A stretch of DNA of 64,000 nucleotides from Balaenoptera acutorostrata (GCF_949987535.1 NC_080078.1:48076207-48140206); one strand, 5' to 3'; shown: positions 1 through 13,581, numbered from the stretch's first letter. Translations and numbers: made by a program. Notes: generated from the letters alone by a model not told the origin.

Positions 1-940
1 AAAGATCACCAAGTGTCACGCATTGTGGCAGAAGCTGAGGCTACAGCTGTGAACAAGGGACACAGAGTCACCAAAGGGGCCACATTCATCTGAACATCAG
101 CCCCGCGTACGCCGTTCGGCACCTAAACAACCTGAAGGGTATTACTGTCTAACAAGAGAAAACCAGTCTAACCTTCTACCTCGTCAACGCCATAAATAAA
201 TGTTTCTTTTCCTTTTCCATTTCCTTTCAGGAGGAGAAACTTATGAAATGATACGTTATAAAGTAATATGAAATATTTCACTATCTCACTTTACTTACAA
301 AATTTCAATTTGTGACTGCTCCCAAAGTTCATCAAGAAGGCCTAATTTCAAATGGACTAAACGTCATAAACTTTTTAAAGGGTTTCCACGAAATGCCAGT
401 ACTGCTTGCACTCGTAACAAAAACACCAGGTGTGTGTTGTCACACTAGCCCGAAATCGTATGAGTTTTGAATTGTGTAAAGGCTCCAGGTTCACAAGGTG
501 CCTGTATGATCACCCCGTAATAGTTACCCAGTCATTCAGCCTCCAAGTTCCCAGCATTGACTTAGCAATGCTTTTCGAAGACTGTCATTCAATTTATCCA
601 TCTGCCTTTTTAGTTAACCCAGGGAGGGCTCCAGATTTCCATACAGGAGAACAGGTGGAAGGGGACACAGGGCGGGCAGCTATGGTACTTTGAAAGCAGA
701 GCTAGGGGATGTGTTATGTTGCATTTCCATAGAAAACATGCAAGTTTTATTTGGATTTGTGTCATGCAACAGTAAAAATATTTATGCTTTCTAAGGATAA
801 CTTAATTCATATTTAACCTAAGATTTCACGCTTTCTTCCTAATATTATGATTCCTTTGGGGTGCATCTGGAAGGCTGATGGAGCCTATGGGGGTGCTGCA
901 GCCCCCATTTCTGGATACTCTTTGACCTTGTCACCAGCCT
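1..940. other. Unique AT-rich sequence, no gene seen
   Basis: No repeat family or coding exon is recognised. An 87-codon open frame (430-693, plus) has no recognisable domain and no supporting splice context. A polypyrimidine tract ending in CAG near 215-230 looks like a splice acceptor, but the frames after it close quickly. Confidence 0.5.
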
Positions 941-944
941 CACC

Positions 945-1015
945 CACTAGATTCTAAGCTCTTCAAGGGTAAGAACGTGAGACATATATCTCTGTATCCT
1001 CAGGGACTTAGGGGC
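945..1015 (+). repeat. L2 LINE 3'-end fragment
   Basis: The stretch reads like the conserved L2 3' end: a run equivalent to 'agattctaagctcttcaagg' followed by a short remnant of the 'gtatcctcagg' part. L2 is an ancient, inactive mammalian LINE. The match is short and diverged, so both family and edges are approximate. Confidence 0.45.
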
Positions 1016-2425
1016 CATGAATTTGGATGAAAAAAAAAAATCCTTATTTTTATGAACCTAGCTGAAACTTACCATTTCTTTTACTTGTGAATGCTGGGAA
1101 CAAATCAAACTGGTTTCAGGAAAACCTGTGACTTTGTCAACAGAAGAAATCACAGATATTTTCCTATTGCATTCCAGTTGATACAGAGATACCAAAATAT
1201 CATTTATACCCATCACTACTCAGGAATTATAGTAATTTTTAGACCTGCTGTTAGCAGTCCTTGATATTTAATGTGTTAACATAAAAGTACATAAATCAAT
1301 ATTTTACAAATTTATTTTAAATTTTTGGTAAATATATAATTGGTTTCCTAAGTAATTCTTTGTATTTTATTTTATGGATTTGAAATATTCTGGAGAGGAA
1401 TTCACAGGTACCAAAGAAGTCAACAACATACACACAAAACAAATATTAAGAAACCCCTACCAGAGCCTGGCAGTGGAGGGAATGGAAAGGGAGGGGTGCT
1501 GAGAAGAAGTATTTACAATTCTACTGGTGGTCCACTTACTTGGGAGTGACAAAGACACTTTGAGGTTATAAAAAATGGTGCTCCCCACTAGAATGACTTA
1601 AGCTATACTGTGCAATACTTTGTGTGTTGATGTATCATTCCTAATACTGAAGCAATCCTGAAACTTAAGAACTTGAATGGAGGAGGAATTTGAGTGATAG
1701 CTCAGTAAATCCTACTTTTAATGGTGTACAGCTGTAGTTGGCTAAAGGGCTGTGAACTGCAAGAGAATTAGACAAGACTTTAGACTTTTTATTGAATGAT
1801 AGCTATTCTGTAATCAGCTTCAGAAGGAGAAAAAATGGTGGAGAAATCCCCGCTGAGCTATGTAAGTGCATCCTGATTGCAGCTGAGAGAAAACACAGTC
1901 CTGCCTGGCCATAGGTCATTGAAAGACTACTGATTAAAGGAATTTCCTTAGCCACAGGAATTAACTCCACTAGAACCTTCTAAGATAATTGGATAAATAA
2001 TAATAAACATTTTAGAGCAAGGAAGAATTGATTGAAATACATAAAATTGGGCATGGATTGAGTGAATTGAGTTCAAGGAGAAGTTACCTGGGTCTTAATG
2101 ATGTGCTAATTCCTTTAAGAATGAACTCGATCTATTAAAAACAATTTTAAGTTTTCTCAGAAGAGAAGAAAAAGGCGGGATGAGGTTACTTTAGACTCTG
2201 CTAAAATGCAAACAGCTTACACTTATCACTTATTAATTCCTCCACATGAGTCAGGAAATCCAGGAGACTTATTTGGAAGCAAGTGAGCAAATATGCTGCT
2301 ACCCAGTTTAAAACTATGCTACCACTGGTGGATAAGATGTCCAGCCAGTGGCCCTGGACCAAAATATGAGGCTGGATATACATTAAGTATGTGTGTGTTT
2401 CTTTATCACACATACATAATGCCTG
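1016..2425. other. Unique sequence, nothing recognised
   Basis: AT-rich non-coding sequence with no repeat I can name and only short chance open frames. Confidence 0.45.
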
Positions 2426-2429
2426 CTCT

Positions 2430-2630
2430 GTGCTGCTGACCTAAACACTTTACATAGACTCACTCATTAAATTCTCATAACAACCCAATGATGTGAACTC
2501 TTTTCTATTATCCCCATTATACAGATGAGGAAAATGGGGGAATGAGAGGGTAAAGAACTTGCCCGGAGTCACACAAATCCTGGCAGAATCAGTTTGGGGC
2601 CAGGCTTCTAAGACTCTTCTGTAGAAATAA
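2430..2630 (-). repeat. MIR SINE
   Basis: The plus strand shows the reverse complement of MIR: an 'attctcataacaacccaatga' type block, then 'cccattatacagatgaggaaa', then 'cttgcccggagtcacac'. These correspond to the MIR core and its tRNA-derived part. MIR is an ancient mammalian tRNA-derived SINE that is now inactive. This copy is strongly diverged. Confidence 0.8.
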
Positions 2631-2634
2631 TCCT

Positions 2635-3285
2635 GTAGACGTGTAACCCCAGAGTGGCCTAAATGGGATGCCCAACAAGGACCCTAGGAAGTTGTCACTT
2701 TGAAATAGGGAAGAAAGCATCAGAAAAAGATTTCAGGTGTGTTTAAAAGACTTTCATTTCATTCTCTGAGACCAATTGTGAAACATCTAATTTAGTTCCC
2801 AATTTTCTTTCCTCCTTTCCTCTTAACGATTGCAAGGACCGAGAAGAACACAGAGAATGTTGGAAAGGTTTGCATGACAGGGATAATGTCCCCTTTTCTG
2901 CTTCTTTGTTATGTTATATCTGTATGTATGAAATGCAATGGGATTTTTAAAAATCACATGATATCCTAAAATTGGTCACTGCAAAGTAATCTAGACATTG
3001 ACTCTTGAAAGACAGAATTAAATTTAAAATATAACAATAATAATAATTTAAACTACTAATAAAAAGGATCCCATCATAGAATTCTACTGGTGGATACCAT
3101 TAATATAGAGGTACCACTGAGAGAGAGGACACCCTCTATATCAAACTAAACACAGGAAGGAATTGAGCTTCCTTTTCTTCCCAGCTTTAGGTTATGGAGA
3201 AAATAAAGTTTAGAAAGAAAAAAAAAATCATAATTCAGACTTCAAAAACAAAATTATAGAAAATCACAACTGAAAAGAAGTTGTT
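2635..3285. other. Unique sequence, nothing recognised
   Basis: AT-rich sequence with an A-rich tract near 3217-3227. There is no coding signal. Confidence 0.4.
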
Positions 3286-3288
3286 CCC

Positions 3289-3339
3289 TGACTTCCAAAA
3301 TCCTGTCAGGAGCTTGACAGGAAACGTTTTTGGAAGTCA
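3289..3339. repeat. Near-perfect 20-bp inverted repeat (hairpin)
   Basis: The left arm (3289-3308, tgacttccaaaatcctgtca) pairs fully with the right arm (3315-3339). The only defect is a 5-base bulge (aacgt) in the right arm. The loop is six bases (ggagct). No tRNA or known small-RNA signature is recognised. It could be a small palindromic DNA-transposon remnant or a chance hairpin. Confidence 0.75.
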
Positions 3340-6300
3340 ACCATCTAAAATGTTGCTTATTCATGATGCTGCCAAGGTAGAAAATACTGAGAGGAAAATG
3401 AGATTGCAATCTCTCCTTGTCCAGCTGTCAAAGACGACAGCAAATTTCTCTTCCACCGAAGAGACAAAACTTGAAAAAAAAAAATCACACTGTCAGAAAA
3501 CTGCATATCACCTCCGTGGGTTTGAGGAACATCTAAAAATGGATGTAATGTGACAGCAGCCACCCGGACACCAGTTCAAAAATGACAAAGATTATTGCTG
3601 TAGTACAGTGTGAACAATAGGGAATTGGCAAATCATAATGAAGAAAAAGTGTACACATGTAAAACTACAAGGAACGCATGATTATGCCTTCAGGGTGCTG
3701 GGGAACAGGGATACCAATCAAGGTGACGACTTACAAGCCTCAGATGTAATTTTTTCCTCTGGTCTTCACTTGAGTATTTCACTCAGTCTTCTTTTCAACA
3801 TAACTACCAATTAGGCAGTTTAATGACAACAAATCAACGACCCTGGTAAGACTGCCAACATCTAGGTAATCGACTAAAAAGTGACTACAATATCCACGGC
3901 AGAGTGGAATATTTTTGCTTCTTAAAGCTGGAGAAATCAAGGTATACCAGCAGAGCTGACTCTTAGAAATATGTAAGTCAAGGCAAGCTGATCCTCTAAA
4001 CACGTATAGACAGGCAGCTCTGAGAGTGTTCCATAGAAACATTTCAAAACTTTCTTCTCCTCCCACCCTGGTCTCTCATGTCATTTCTCCTCTTGATGGT
4101 TTTCTCCAGGTTTTCATTTTACAAAAAGTGCATTATATTAACAAACCACATTTTGTTTATAGAGTATGGAAAGCCATCTCAGTTCAGTGATTCTATTCTT
4201 TCTTATCTACTATCATTATTCTACATCTTGGTTATTGGGATTCTCATCCTTAAAACAGTTTTCATATGTGTTTCCATCACTATTCTGTGACTTTACATAA
4301 GCAGATTCCATCAGCATCAGTGTTTTCTTCCTCTGGGTTTCCTTAACCTTGCCTGTAATTGATCTGCTTTTGACTTTCTTCCCCAAATAGAAAGGGAACC
4401 ATATCTTATTGATTTTTGAATCTCTGACATAGGACACAGTCCTATATTACACTTAGCACATGCTCAGAAAATGCTTGTAGATATAAAGTACAATATACTG
4501 AAGATGTTCTAGAACGTTTTGTTGCTATCCCCTTTTCTCTTGCAAAAATATACAACATAAAGAAACATCTGAGCACAGGTGCAGACCACATGAATAGTAA
4601 GAAGGCTGGGCATCTAGTCAACCTGGTGATGGATTAAAACAAAATCTCTATGCATAATTTTCTCTCTTCTATAGGGCTCCCATTTGGCTTTCCAGGATCA
4701 CTCTTGCCTTGCTTGTCTCAACATTGCAGGTGTTTCCTCTGGAGCCCCAGAAAGGGATGCAGTGGTGTAAGTGTATGTAAATGCTACAGTGGCCCCCAGT
4801 GAAAGAAAGGAGAGAGAGGGAAAGAGAACAAATGAATCTTCCAACCCTTTGTTAATTCCAGATTAATGAAATCCCATAGGAGAAAAGTACTCTTTTATAT
4901 CCATTGTCTCTCTCTACTTCATCTTTACTGCCCCATCACTTCCAAACTATCTACTAGAGATACTGCTTAGCTTTAGACAATATGACTCTGTGTATATTCT
5001 GGCTTTATTAATTTAGAGGTGGTGGTTGGAGGGCGTAAAGTTGAGAAGCTTTCAGGCTGCCCTTGGGGGTGGGGAGTGGGGGAATGCCAGGAGTGAATTG
5101 GGGAGAACTATGCATAGTTTCAGGTCATAGTAATTATATCCTCTAAAAACAGTAATGGGGATGAATAGGTATCTGTTTAGAGATTCATTTCATCTCAGTT
5201 TTACAGATGAAATGATAGAGATAAAAAGCACCTATCCCCATATCAACATTATTCCCAAATATTTCTGGCTTAAGAGGAACTTCTGAAGCAAATTCTATCA
5301 TGAAAAATAAAACAGAGTTAAACTCCTTTTCCATTCACTATCACATTAAAATGACATTTTAATAGAATTCTTGTTCTTGTAGATGACTAGCTCTGTGTAT
5401 TGTAATAAGCAATAGAATTACAACAAATAAACATGAAGATAAATAAACCTTGAAAACAAATTGTACAGTATTTAAAAATTAGTAGCTGCAGTAAAGCAAA
5501 ACGTAAATCAAATTCTGTTTTTTCACTGAACATTAGATTAATATAGTTTATAAAAATGTTTTTAAAATTGTGTATTCTGTCAAATGTGTCCCATATCATT
5601 GTGGAAAACTCGGCATTAATTACCATTTGTCATCACATCCTTACATTTTTCATTCTAATATTATATGAGAATTAATTTTATACTCTTGGCTTTGCTTTTA
5701 TCTTCTTGATTTTTCAAAGGATGCTTGCAACAAATGGTTAACAATCATCATATGCCTAATAGCTGTCATTTCAAGACTTCAACCTAAATCAAGACTACAA
5801 TATATGAAGGAAGTTACATACATGAATATACTATTGATCAAAATAAAGGATTTATCAAAAGACTGAAATAAGGCCTCACGTCTATCTGTTTTAATGATAA
5901 ACCCATCATTCAAAAAGTAATTTTTATAATCTATTAATAAAAACTGTCAGCACAATTAATAATTTTATGTTAGCATTTTTTACCTTTGTATTGCAAAGCA
6001 GGCTCTCTGATTACTGGACACTATTCTAATGGAACATTCTTCCTGAGCACAGAGAATTTAGCATCAATGAGCTTTATCTACTATGAGCGTGATCAGTACA
6101 ACCTCTGCCTTTTGGAAAGTTGGAAAAGGAGCATTTAGTGCCTTCTCCTGGACCTTTGCTATTGGGATTAGTGAAGCAACCCCTGGCCTAGACCATGACA
6201 AGTTGAATAAAAGCACTGGGGAAAAGTCAAGTGATACATTGTAATAACAATAAGCAAACAGTGGTAATGCCACTACAATGCCAGCAAGCCTGCACTGCTG

Positions 6301-8285
6301 CCCGATCCTGAAAAACACAGAAGTAACTCCATGGTGATTGTACAACTGAGATATCTGCATTTTTTAACACTCTCTTTAGGATTTTTCTGTAGTTGTTTTT
6401 TCAGATGAGTATACCAACATAGCTCCTGAAAGATGCATCTTCATATCCTTATCGCTGAACTTTGCAGTCAGGGGAGTGTCGACTAGAATGTTAACTCCAG
6501 AATTCTGCCTGGGAGACAAGCCTAGAGGAAAAGCTTTCCCTGCGGACCACAAGGACTTGGTAAAGCAGGTTGAGCATACAGGGTGACATGGGTTGAAACT
6601 TTTTATTCTCTTCCTTTCAGGATTAATGCCTCAAGGCCATAGCTTCCTATCCAGAGCTGTTAGTCTCAGGCAAACACATATTTTCAGACTAAAGAGAGAA
6701 TAGGTTTAGGGCATTTACTTCTACATGTTATGTCTATTTTGGATACCTTGAAAACAAAAAGCCTTCAACGTGGAAAACCAGAGGCCTCTCCTACAGACTC
6801 TGCTGTCACCCCATGCCCCACAATATTTGTAGCCTTATAGGCATGTTATGTAAAATCCTCTCACGGAGTCCTGCTTTGCACAAATTCTCTGAACAATTCT
6901 GCTGATGGAACCATAGATGAAAGTATGTTTGCACCCCTAGTTGGGAGGGGGCATAACAATAATAGGAGAGCCAAAATTGTGGCCAAATGTTAGGCATGGA
7001 AAACAATCGCAAGGCATGCTCTAAACCAACAGAATATGAGAAGACGTGATGTTTGCCACAATTGAGCAGAAGCTTAAAATTCCATGTTTCTTCTCAGTTT
7101 CTCTCTCTCCATCCCTCTCTCTCTTTCCTGTGCTCTGTAATATCCCTGATTGGGGCTGCACCTTGAGTCTGGGTCCCAGAATGAGAAGACACATAGAACA
7201 GGACACCAGTAGCTTTATCTGTATCCAAGCAAAGCCAAGCCTGTCACACAGTAGATACTTGGAACAGGAATTTAAATTTTTATATATTTTTACGTGCATA
7301 GGAAAAAAAGTCTCCAAAACTTACAGTAAAATGCTCAATGTGCTGATTAAATCAATGTATACATCAATAACTTTCACTTTTCACTTTGTTCGTTTTGTAT
7401 TGTTTGAATTTTTTAATGCAAATGTACTACTTTTATAATTTTTTCTTCACTTTTAAAAAATTTTCCCACATTGGTCTCCATTTAACATAGATATCTAAGA
7501 GTACATTATAATGAATTTATTTTTAAGAAAAAGAACATCAATGATAAAAAAGTATTGATTTAAATTTTTTTAAAAAGTCACAAATTTCATGAACAATATG
7601 TGATCAGAGCAACACACGGAATAAAAGAGAAATATACAAGTCAGCGTGGAAATGGCACATTTCATCTCAAACTGTGGCCTTTAAAAAATTCACTTAAGAA
7701 ATAGTCATTAAATGCGTACTCTGTGCAAAATACTATAAAGAAATATAACAATGGGCAAGACATAATCGCTATCCATTAAGCATCCATCCTCCGAAAGAAT
7801 GACTTCTTCATTGTTAAGTGCAACTCAAGCTAGAATATTACAGACATTACTTAGAAGTGTGAGAGGGCAAAGCCTCACCTCAGGCCACATTTCAGAGGAG
7901 TCTTGAAAGGTGAGTATACTTGAAAGGCAAAGTGGAGAAAAGCATGTCTGGAAAGGGAAAGAGGATGCAAAGACCTGGAGATGGGAAAATACATGGCGTT
8001 TTCAGGGGGCTTTGAACAGAGCAGTTTATCTAGAACCCAAGGATGAGGTGAGGAAGACATCAGAAATAAAGCTGAAAAAGTAGATCAGGGCCAAGCTGAG
8101 GCAGGCTGAGTCAACACTTAAGCTCAGATGAAATAAGGAGGCAAACCATACATCTGTGCAGGAAAATTAGATGACCAAGGTTCCTAGTGTTTTAACCTGG
8201 TGGGTGTAAGACAGAACGGAATGGGGGAAAACTGGATTCAGTGTGGCCAGTTTGGAGGCTATTATGAAGCCTCAGTTTTTAAATT
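3340..8285. other. Long unique AT-rich stretch
   Basis: No confident repeat family or exon is seen across about 5 kb. It holds a pyrimidine-rich CT tract near 7098-7130, possible L2-like scraps near 7190-7260 and 7700-7760 that are too short to call, and several short open frames, the longest 130 codons at 7046-7438. None resembles a known protein, and overlapping frames on both strands suggest chance. Confidence 0.45.
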
Positions 8286-8324
8286 TAAAAGTCTAGGATT
8301 GAAAGAGTCTCAGTGGGCTTATAT

Positions 8325-8405
8325 GCCTGTGAGAGAATAAATGTCTATTGTTTTAAAACACTAAGTTTGTGGTAATTTGTTACAAAAGCCACGGGAAACT
8401 AATAC
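8325..8405 (+). mobile_element. MaLR/MLT1-like LTR 3' end fragment
   Basis: The sequence from 'gtgagagaataaatgtctat' to the 'gggaaactaataca' terminus matches the 3' end of MaLR-type LTRs, including an AATAAA signal and the 'gtttgtggtaatttgttac' block. Only the last ~80 bases are clear. Family assignment within the MaLR-like group is from memory. Confidence 0.55.
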
Positions 8406-10535
8406 AATTACAAATTTGTAATTTCTATCATGCAAATGAGAAATCTCAGTATGTGCTCAAATGGCAATAATCAAAATAATGATCAATAAATCAATGAAAC
8501 AATTAATGATTAATAAAGTAATGAAATAATGATTAATAAGGTCAAAGAATTTTGAGATTAATTTTCTCAAAATGTTTTTCTTGTTTTATTTACATTAAAA
8601 TATTCTCTTAAGAGACGATTCTTGTCAGAGTTCTTTGGAGTTAGAGAAACTCTGCTCCAAAAAAAAAAAAATCCCTTAATTATTTGATTGTGTATACTAC
8701 ACTTTTAAAGAAACTTCTCTGCATCAGACAGTAAAAACTTTTATCTACCTACTGCCTTCTTGCTTTCCAGACTAAATAAGGAATATCACAAATCAACAAT
8801 AGCAAGATAGTTTTAAGATACTATCAACTGTAATATAAGAACAACATATACAAAAGCCACAGATGTAGGAAAGGGACTCAGTGGGATAAACAGACACTTA
8901 CCCTTACGTACTCAAGAAAATAGGATAGGGATACTTCCTAAAAATCTTTTTCCCTACATAAATTATACATGTAGTTGACAATTTCTTATAATTCCCCATA
9001 TCTGCCATATTTCACAAATTTATTTTTACCTATCCCACCATATAATCAAAGAGGTCTATGAATAAAGCAAGTTTTCATATTATAAGTTTCTTAATATTTT
9101 CTTAAACACTCCTAACTTTTAATCCTGACTCTAGACACGTAGTGTTTAAATTAACTCCTAAATGTGTTCAGAGAAAATTAAAGACTAATTTTTGCCAGAA
9201 TTCTCCTTTTTTCAGTCAGATTTTGAATGGCCACTCTTCATAGAAACAAGTAACATCATTCATGATCCAATGTGGCCCCTTTACCTTGCCCACTGAGCTT
9301 CACTTAGACTAACAATACAATCAATATTCCTGATATCTGAATCACTTCATCTTAAATGAAAAGCAGTCGAAAAGACCTTTGAATCTCAGGGAAAAGACAG
9401 CTTGGAAATTTAAATGTCATTCCAATAAATTACAAATTACATACTACATTTAAGAATTTTTAGAAAACAACCAAAATTTTTGCCTATTCAGGTGGTCCTT
9501 ATCTAAGATTCCAGTTGGCATGCTCATTCCAGTAGCATATGCATTCAAGTTACAGCAATACAGGGATGACGGTCAATGGCATGCAAGTTCATGAAGAATC
9601 CCACATATTCTTTAAAACTACCAATAACAATTTTAAAAAGAAGACAAGTAGAAATGTACTGATAATCCCAAACTGGCTTATAAAGAGATGGACAAAACAC
9701 AGCTGTTGGAACACCTAAAAGTCCAAAGAACCACAAAAGTGATTCCATACGTGAATTGCATTCTTGTTAAGTGGGGAAATGTAAAAAAAAAAAAATCTAT
9801 AGGTGAGGGAAAGTATTTTAAATCATTGAAGTCAACTAAAGATCTGTGAATTATCTCCTTGAAAGGATGTCCCAAACATACTTCAATAGAGATTAGACAG
9901 TGTGCAACTCTTTCCAATGTAAATAATACTTTATTAGATTTAAATGTTGTTAGTCTTCTTGAAATGCTTATAAATACCTAAATGAGTTTATTTCCTTGAC
10001 AATGGGCATATTTCTACACAAACCCTAGGCATGCAGTTTGGTAAGAACTAATTAAAATCCTATTGTGTAATAGTTCAATAATCTAGAGGGAAAGACATTA
10101 TAATTAGAGGTAATCTGCATATGATTTATGTTGTTTAGAAGGCCTAAAGAGTTCCATGAATTTTTAGAAAACAAGTGTTAATTTTAATTTACTTCAATTT
10201 GGTCTTTGAGTCTCCGCAGTCTACTTCTTAAAGCCACAAGCAAGTTCAGCTAGCCAAAATTATCTTCCTCTACTGTGCAACAAGTTTAAGCAAGAAACAA
10301 AACCAAAGCAAACAAATACGAAACTGAAAAAAAAAAAAAAAACAACACACTTTTCAGTACTTCTCCTACAGTCTAAGTTTTAGAAATTGGTGTAGATGCT
10401 CTTGGGCTCTTTTAATCTCAGCCACCTGTGAAGAATTTCTCCTTTTTTTCCCTCCATTCTTGCCCAAATCCCCCAATTGCATTCTGCAGCACACCGAATA
10501 TCTTGTGTTGTTTTAAAAGCTCACACTGTTGAAAG
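8406..10535. other. Unique AT-rich stretch with small internal repeats
   Basis: Around 8470-8545 the unit 'aatgattaataa' recurs imperfectly. Poly(A) runs lie near 8658-8671, 9783-9795 and 10327-10342. No gene or named repeat is recognised. Confidence 0.45.
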
Positions 10536-10539
10536 ACAG

Positions 10540-10780
10540 GATAACATGATGATGGTTAAGAGGATGGGCTCTAGAGCCCAAATGCCGAGACTTCAATCCT
10601 GGTCCAGCCACTTTCCAGCCACAAGACCTGGAACAAGTTACTTAACCTTCCTGGACTCCATTTTCTCATCTAACAAGGGGGGATAATAACAGTGCCAACT
10701 AATGGGATTGTTGTGAGTCTTAAAAGGGTTAATAAAAAATATAGAGAGCTTGGCACACAATAAGAGCTGATAAGAAGCTG
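10540..10780 (+). repeat. MIR SINE
   Basis: The MIR landmarks appear in order on the plus strand: 'gatggttaagaggatgggct', a degenerate B-box region, 'caagttacttaaccttcctg', 'attttctcatctaacaaggg' and 'cttggcacacaataagagct'. This is nearly the full MIR length. Confidence 0.88.
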
Positions 10781-10789
10781 CTGCCCTGA

Positions 10790-12005
10790 TTGCTTTGTAT
10801 GTGTCTCTCTGAGACAGAAAAAATGAAGACAAACCTTAGTGTTTTAGAGTTGAACATTATAAACATTAAGATCAACCAGGAAATAAAAAGATGGACTAGG
10901 GTTCTTTAGGATAGGAAGAAAAAGAGGTTGGCTAGAAGAAAAACACCCAGACTCCAAACTAATTTACAGCACATCTTTGTAGCATGACCCTTCCCAGCGC
11001 CTGTGCATTCATTACGACTTCTGAAGACTTGGAGAGAGGGAGTCGGGGGAAAAGCTGAAATCAGTCATTCCAGATTTAGAAAAGCCACCTTTTCTACAGC
11101 TTCATAATCATTACGTGCAGCTGAAATACTCTACACATAAATTATATACTCATTTCAGGTAAAAAGAGTTTTAAAAATCACTTATTTCCCCAAATAACTA
11201 ATAAACAAAGATTGCAATGCATGAAAATTGTCTCATTATTAAAGATAATTGTGTGTCATCTGCTTTCAAGGTTCAAACAGAGTTCTGTTTTTTAATAATG
11301 AAGTACAACAATTAATTCTCACAAATTAAAAGACTGTGTGTTGTTTTGGATTATATTTGAGGGACTTTTCAACTTTTGTTTAAATTCTGGTTCATTTAAT
11401 GGAGAGAGAGAAACACTCTTTAAGGGGTGCAAATAATTAAATGCATTTCTTACTCAAATGATCTGGCATGCAGAACCAATGACATCCTAAATACAAGTCC
11501 TCTCATGTTGCTTTGTCCCCTATGGTAGAACAATAATATAAAATTATAAAAACTCTTTTCGTGACTTGGACTTAAACACTCGAGTTGATAAGAGTTTTAT
11601 TCGTCAGCGTACTAAACAAATCTTTCCTGTATTCACAGTTCCTGGTGATTTTAAAATGTAACACTGTACAGGTCTGCACACACAATTAAAAACAAACAAC
11701 AACAACAAAAATGTGCAATAGTAGCAAAGCCAATGGCCAAAGCTGCCCACTCAAACGTCAGACATCCTTTTGACCTACTTACTGGACAACTTCTCAGAAA
11801 GTGCCTATCAACTTCTTTCTCATCACGCTATAGGACTGAAGACATGAACTTAAGAAAGTTTCAAGGAAATTATTGGAGTTTTTAATACCTTTATTACCCC
11901 ACTAAAATATATTTAGGGGCTTGTTAACTCAAGAACAAATTAAATGTAAGATAATTTAAAATGTTAAATAAAATAATAATACAATTTAAATAGCTCAGTT
12001 TGTTT
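10790..12005. other. Unique sequence; part is a candidate conserved non-coding element
   Basis: No repeat is recognised. The part at about 10960-11480 is free of repeats and carries many ATTA/TAAT homeodomain-type cores on both strands. This is compatible with, but does not prove, a regulatory element. Confidence 0.3.
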
Positions 12006-12009
12006 GTAA

Positions 12010-12200
12010 ACATTTTTCAAAGATTTTTACCTTCTTTAACCCTTTCTAGAGCCCAGTGAGGTAAGGTACACACACACCTATGTATGGAAATGGAGGCAGA
12101 TATTAAATTATTTTGTCAAAACACATACAACTAATAACAAATCTTCCCAAGGCCTGACCTCGGATTTTTTGCCTCAAAGCCAGTGTTATTTAGCTGTACC
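12010..12200 (-). repeat. Degenerate MIR SINE
   Basis: A weak reverse-complement MIR pattern: 'ccagtgaggtaaggta', an 'aaatggaggcaga' equivalent of the gaggaaactgag block, and 'gcctcaaagccagtgtta'. Highly diverged. Confidence 0.45.
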
Positions 12201-12204
12201 GTGT

Positions 12205-12820
12205 AGTCATCTATAAACACGGTATATAGTCGACCTTCAAAAGAATAGCTTGTTTTTAATGTACCTAGAAACACATTTCCCAACAGAGAGTCTATAAAGC
12301 AAATGAAAATTAATTGGGGCTGGGGTTTTAACTTTTTGCAAATGCAGAACACTACCACAGATCAGAATTTCCCTCCTCAGGAGGATACCTCGCATGTTTT
12401 TATCCTTGAAGCAAACACTGTGGGAAAATTAGAAAGAGCTGGTTCAGCTGATTTAAAGTTATCTGCGCAAGAACACTTCCTGTCTTATGCTGAAGCAGAA
12501 AATGCCTGAAGTTTCAAATTTTGCACGTTGTTAGACTTTATTGAAACATAGGGCTGTATGAGGTTTTAAAGAATTGATTGATACTTTTAAAGTTAGAGCA
12601 ATTTCCATTTTTTAAAAGGAAGATCATTTCCTATCTTTTTATCTTGAAGAGATACTCTTCATAATGATGATTACCCTAGATGCCGAATATTTTCTCCAGG
12701 CAAAAAAAGGGATGAGAGCAGAACATCTGTAAACATCCCTACCCCACAATCCACGTGGATGCTAACTCCAAAGCAGACAGAAGCCCTAATAAAAATTAAA
12801 CACAACACACTAATAATACT
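12205..12820. other. Unique sequence, nothing recognised
   Basis: No named repeat and no exon. Open frames on both strands (75 and 68 codons) overlap and look like chance. Confidence 0.4.
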
Positions 12821-12824
12821 TCTT

Positions 12825-13045
12825 AATAATAGCACCTAACAATTATACAACGCTTTGCACTTTCAAAGCATTTTACAATCATTAATTAGTTTATCCACAC
12901 AACATCCCAATGACTTATGCCAGTAGTATTACCCTCATTTTAAAGATGAGGAAACTGAGATCCAAAATGATTAAGTGCCTTGCCCAAGGCCACGTAATGA
13001 ATCAGTAGTAAGATCTGTACCTGAGTTCACAGCACTCTCTCTCAT
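12825..13045 (-). repeat. MIR SINE
   Basis: A clear reverse-complement MIR: 'cattttaaagatgaggaaac', 'gtgccttgcccaaggccacg' and the upstream 'actttcaaagcattttacaa' block. It is one of the better-preserved MIRs in the window. Confidence 0.88.
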
Positions 13046-13521
13046 TTTCAGGAGTAGCAGACAGTGTGGAAATTCTTGAGATCCACAAAGCATCTGCTTG
13101 GACTACAAAACTGTTATCCCCACTTGCCAGTGGTACCCTCCTGTGTTCATTGATTTCTATAGAACAAAGGTAAGAAATTAAGAATCTTCCCTTTAAAACA
13201 TCTAAGTACATAGTGAAGTTATTTAAATCAAAAGAAAAGAACAGCCAGAATGTTAAGAACATCATGTGGTCTCCAATATCACTGTCATTGGACCAGATGT
13301 ATCTGTGATGGATCACTAAATGATGTTCTGTTTTTAGTAGAGGAGAAATTGCCAAACCAACCCTACCTTGCATCTGTAATTAATACAGCCTCCTTGCTAG
13401 TCCTGACTGGTACATCATCTTACAAGATACCATGGACTGATGACACCCATATTTCTCTCACTAAAGTCAAATGAAAAGCTTCATTATCAACAATTTTCCA
13501 TTATATGGAAAATAACGAATC

Positions 13522-13581
13522 TTTTCTTGTCTTTTCTTGCCTTTTCTCTCCTTCCTTCCTTCCCTCCTTCCTTCTTTTTTT
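13522..13581. repeat. Pyrimidine-rich (TTCC/TTTTC) simple repeat
   Basis: Irregular cttttcttg and ttcc repeats form a polypyrimidine tract on the plus strand. Confidence 0.8.

Noticed and set aside
205..260. Splice acceptor and possible exon start
   Set aside because: A polypyrimidine tract and CAG are there, but the frames after it close quickly and no donor pairs with it.
7046..7438. 130-codon frame with a Ser/Leu/Pro-rich start
   Set aside because: The CT-rich tract near 7098-7130 produces the apparent signal-like segment. A 98-codon antisense frame overlaps it, and no domain is seen.
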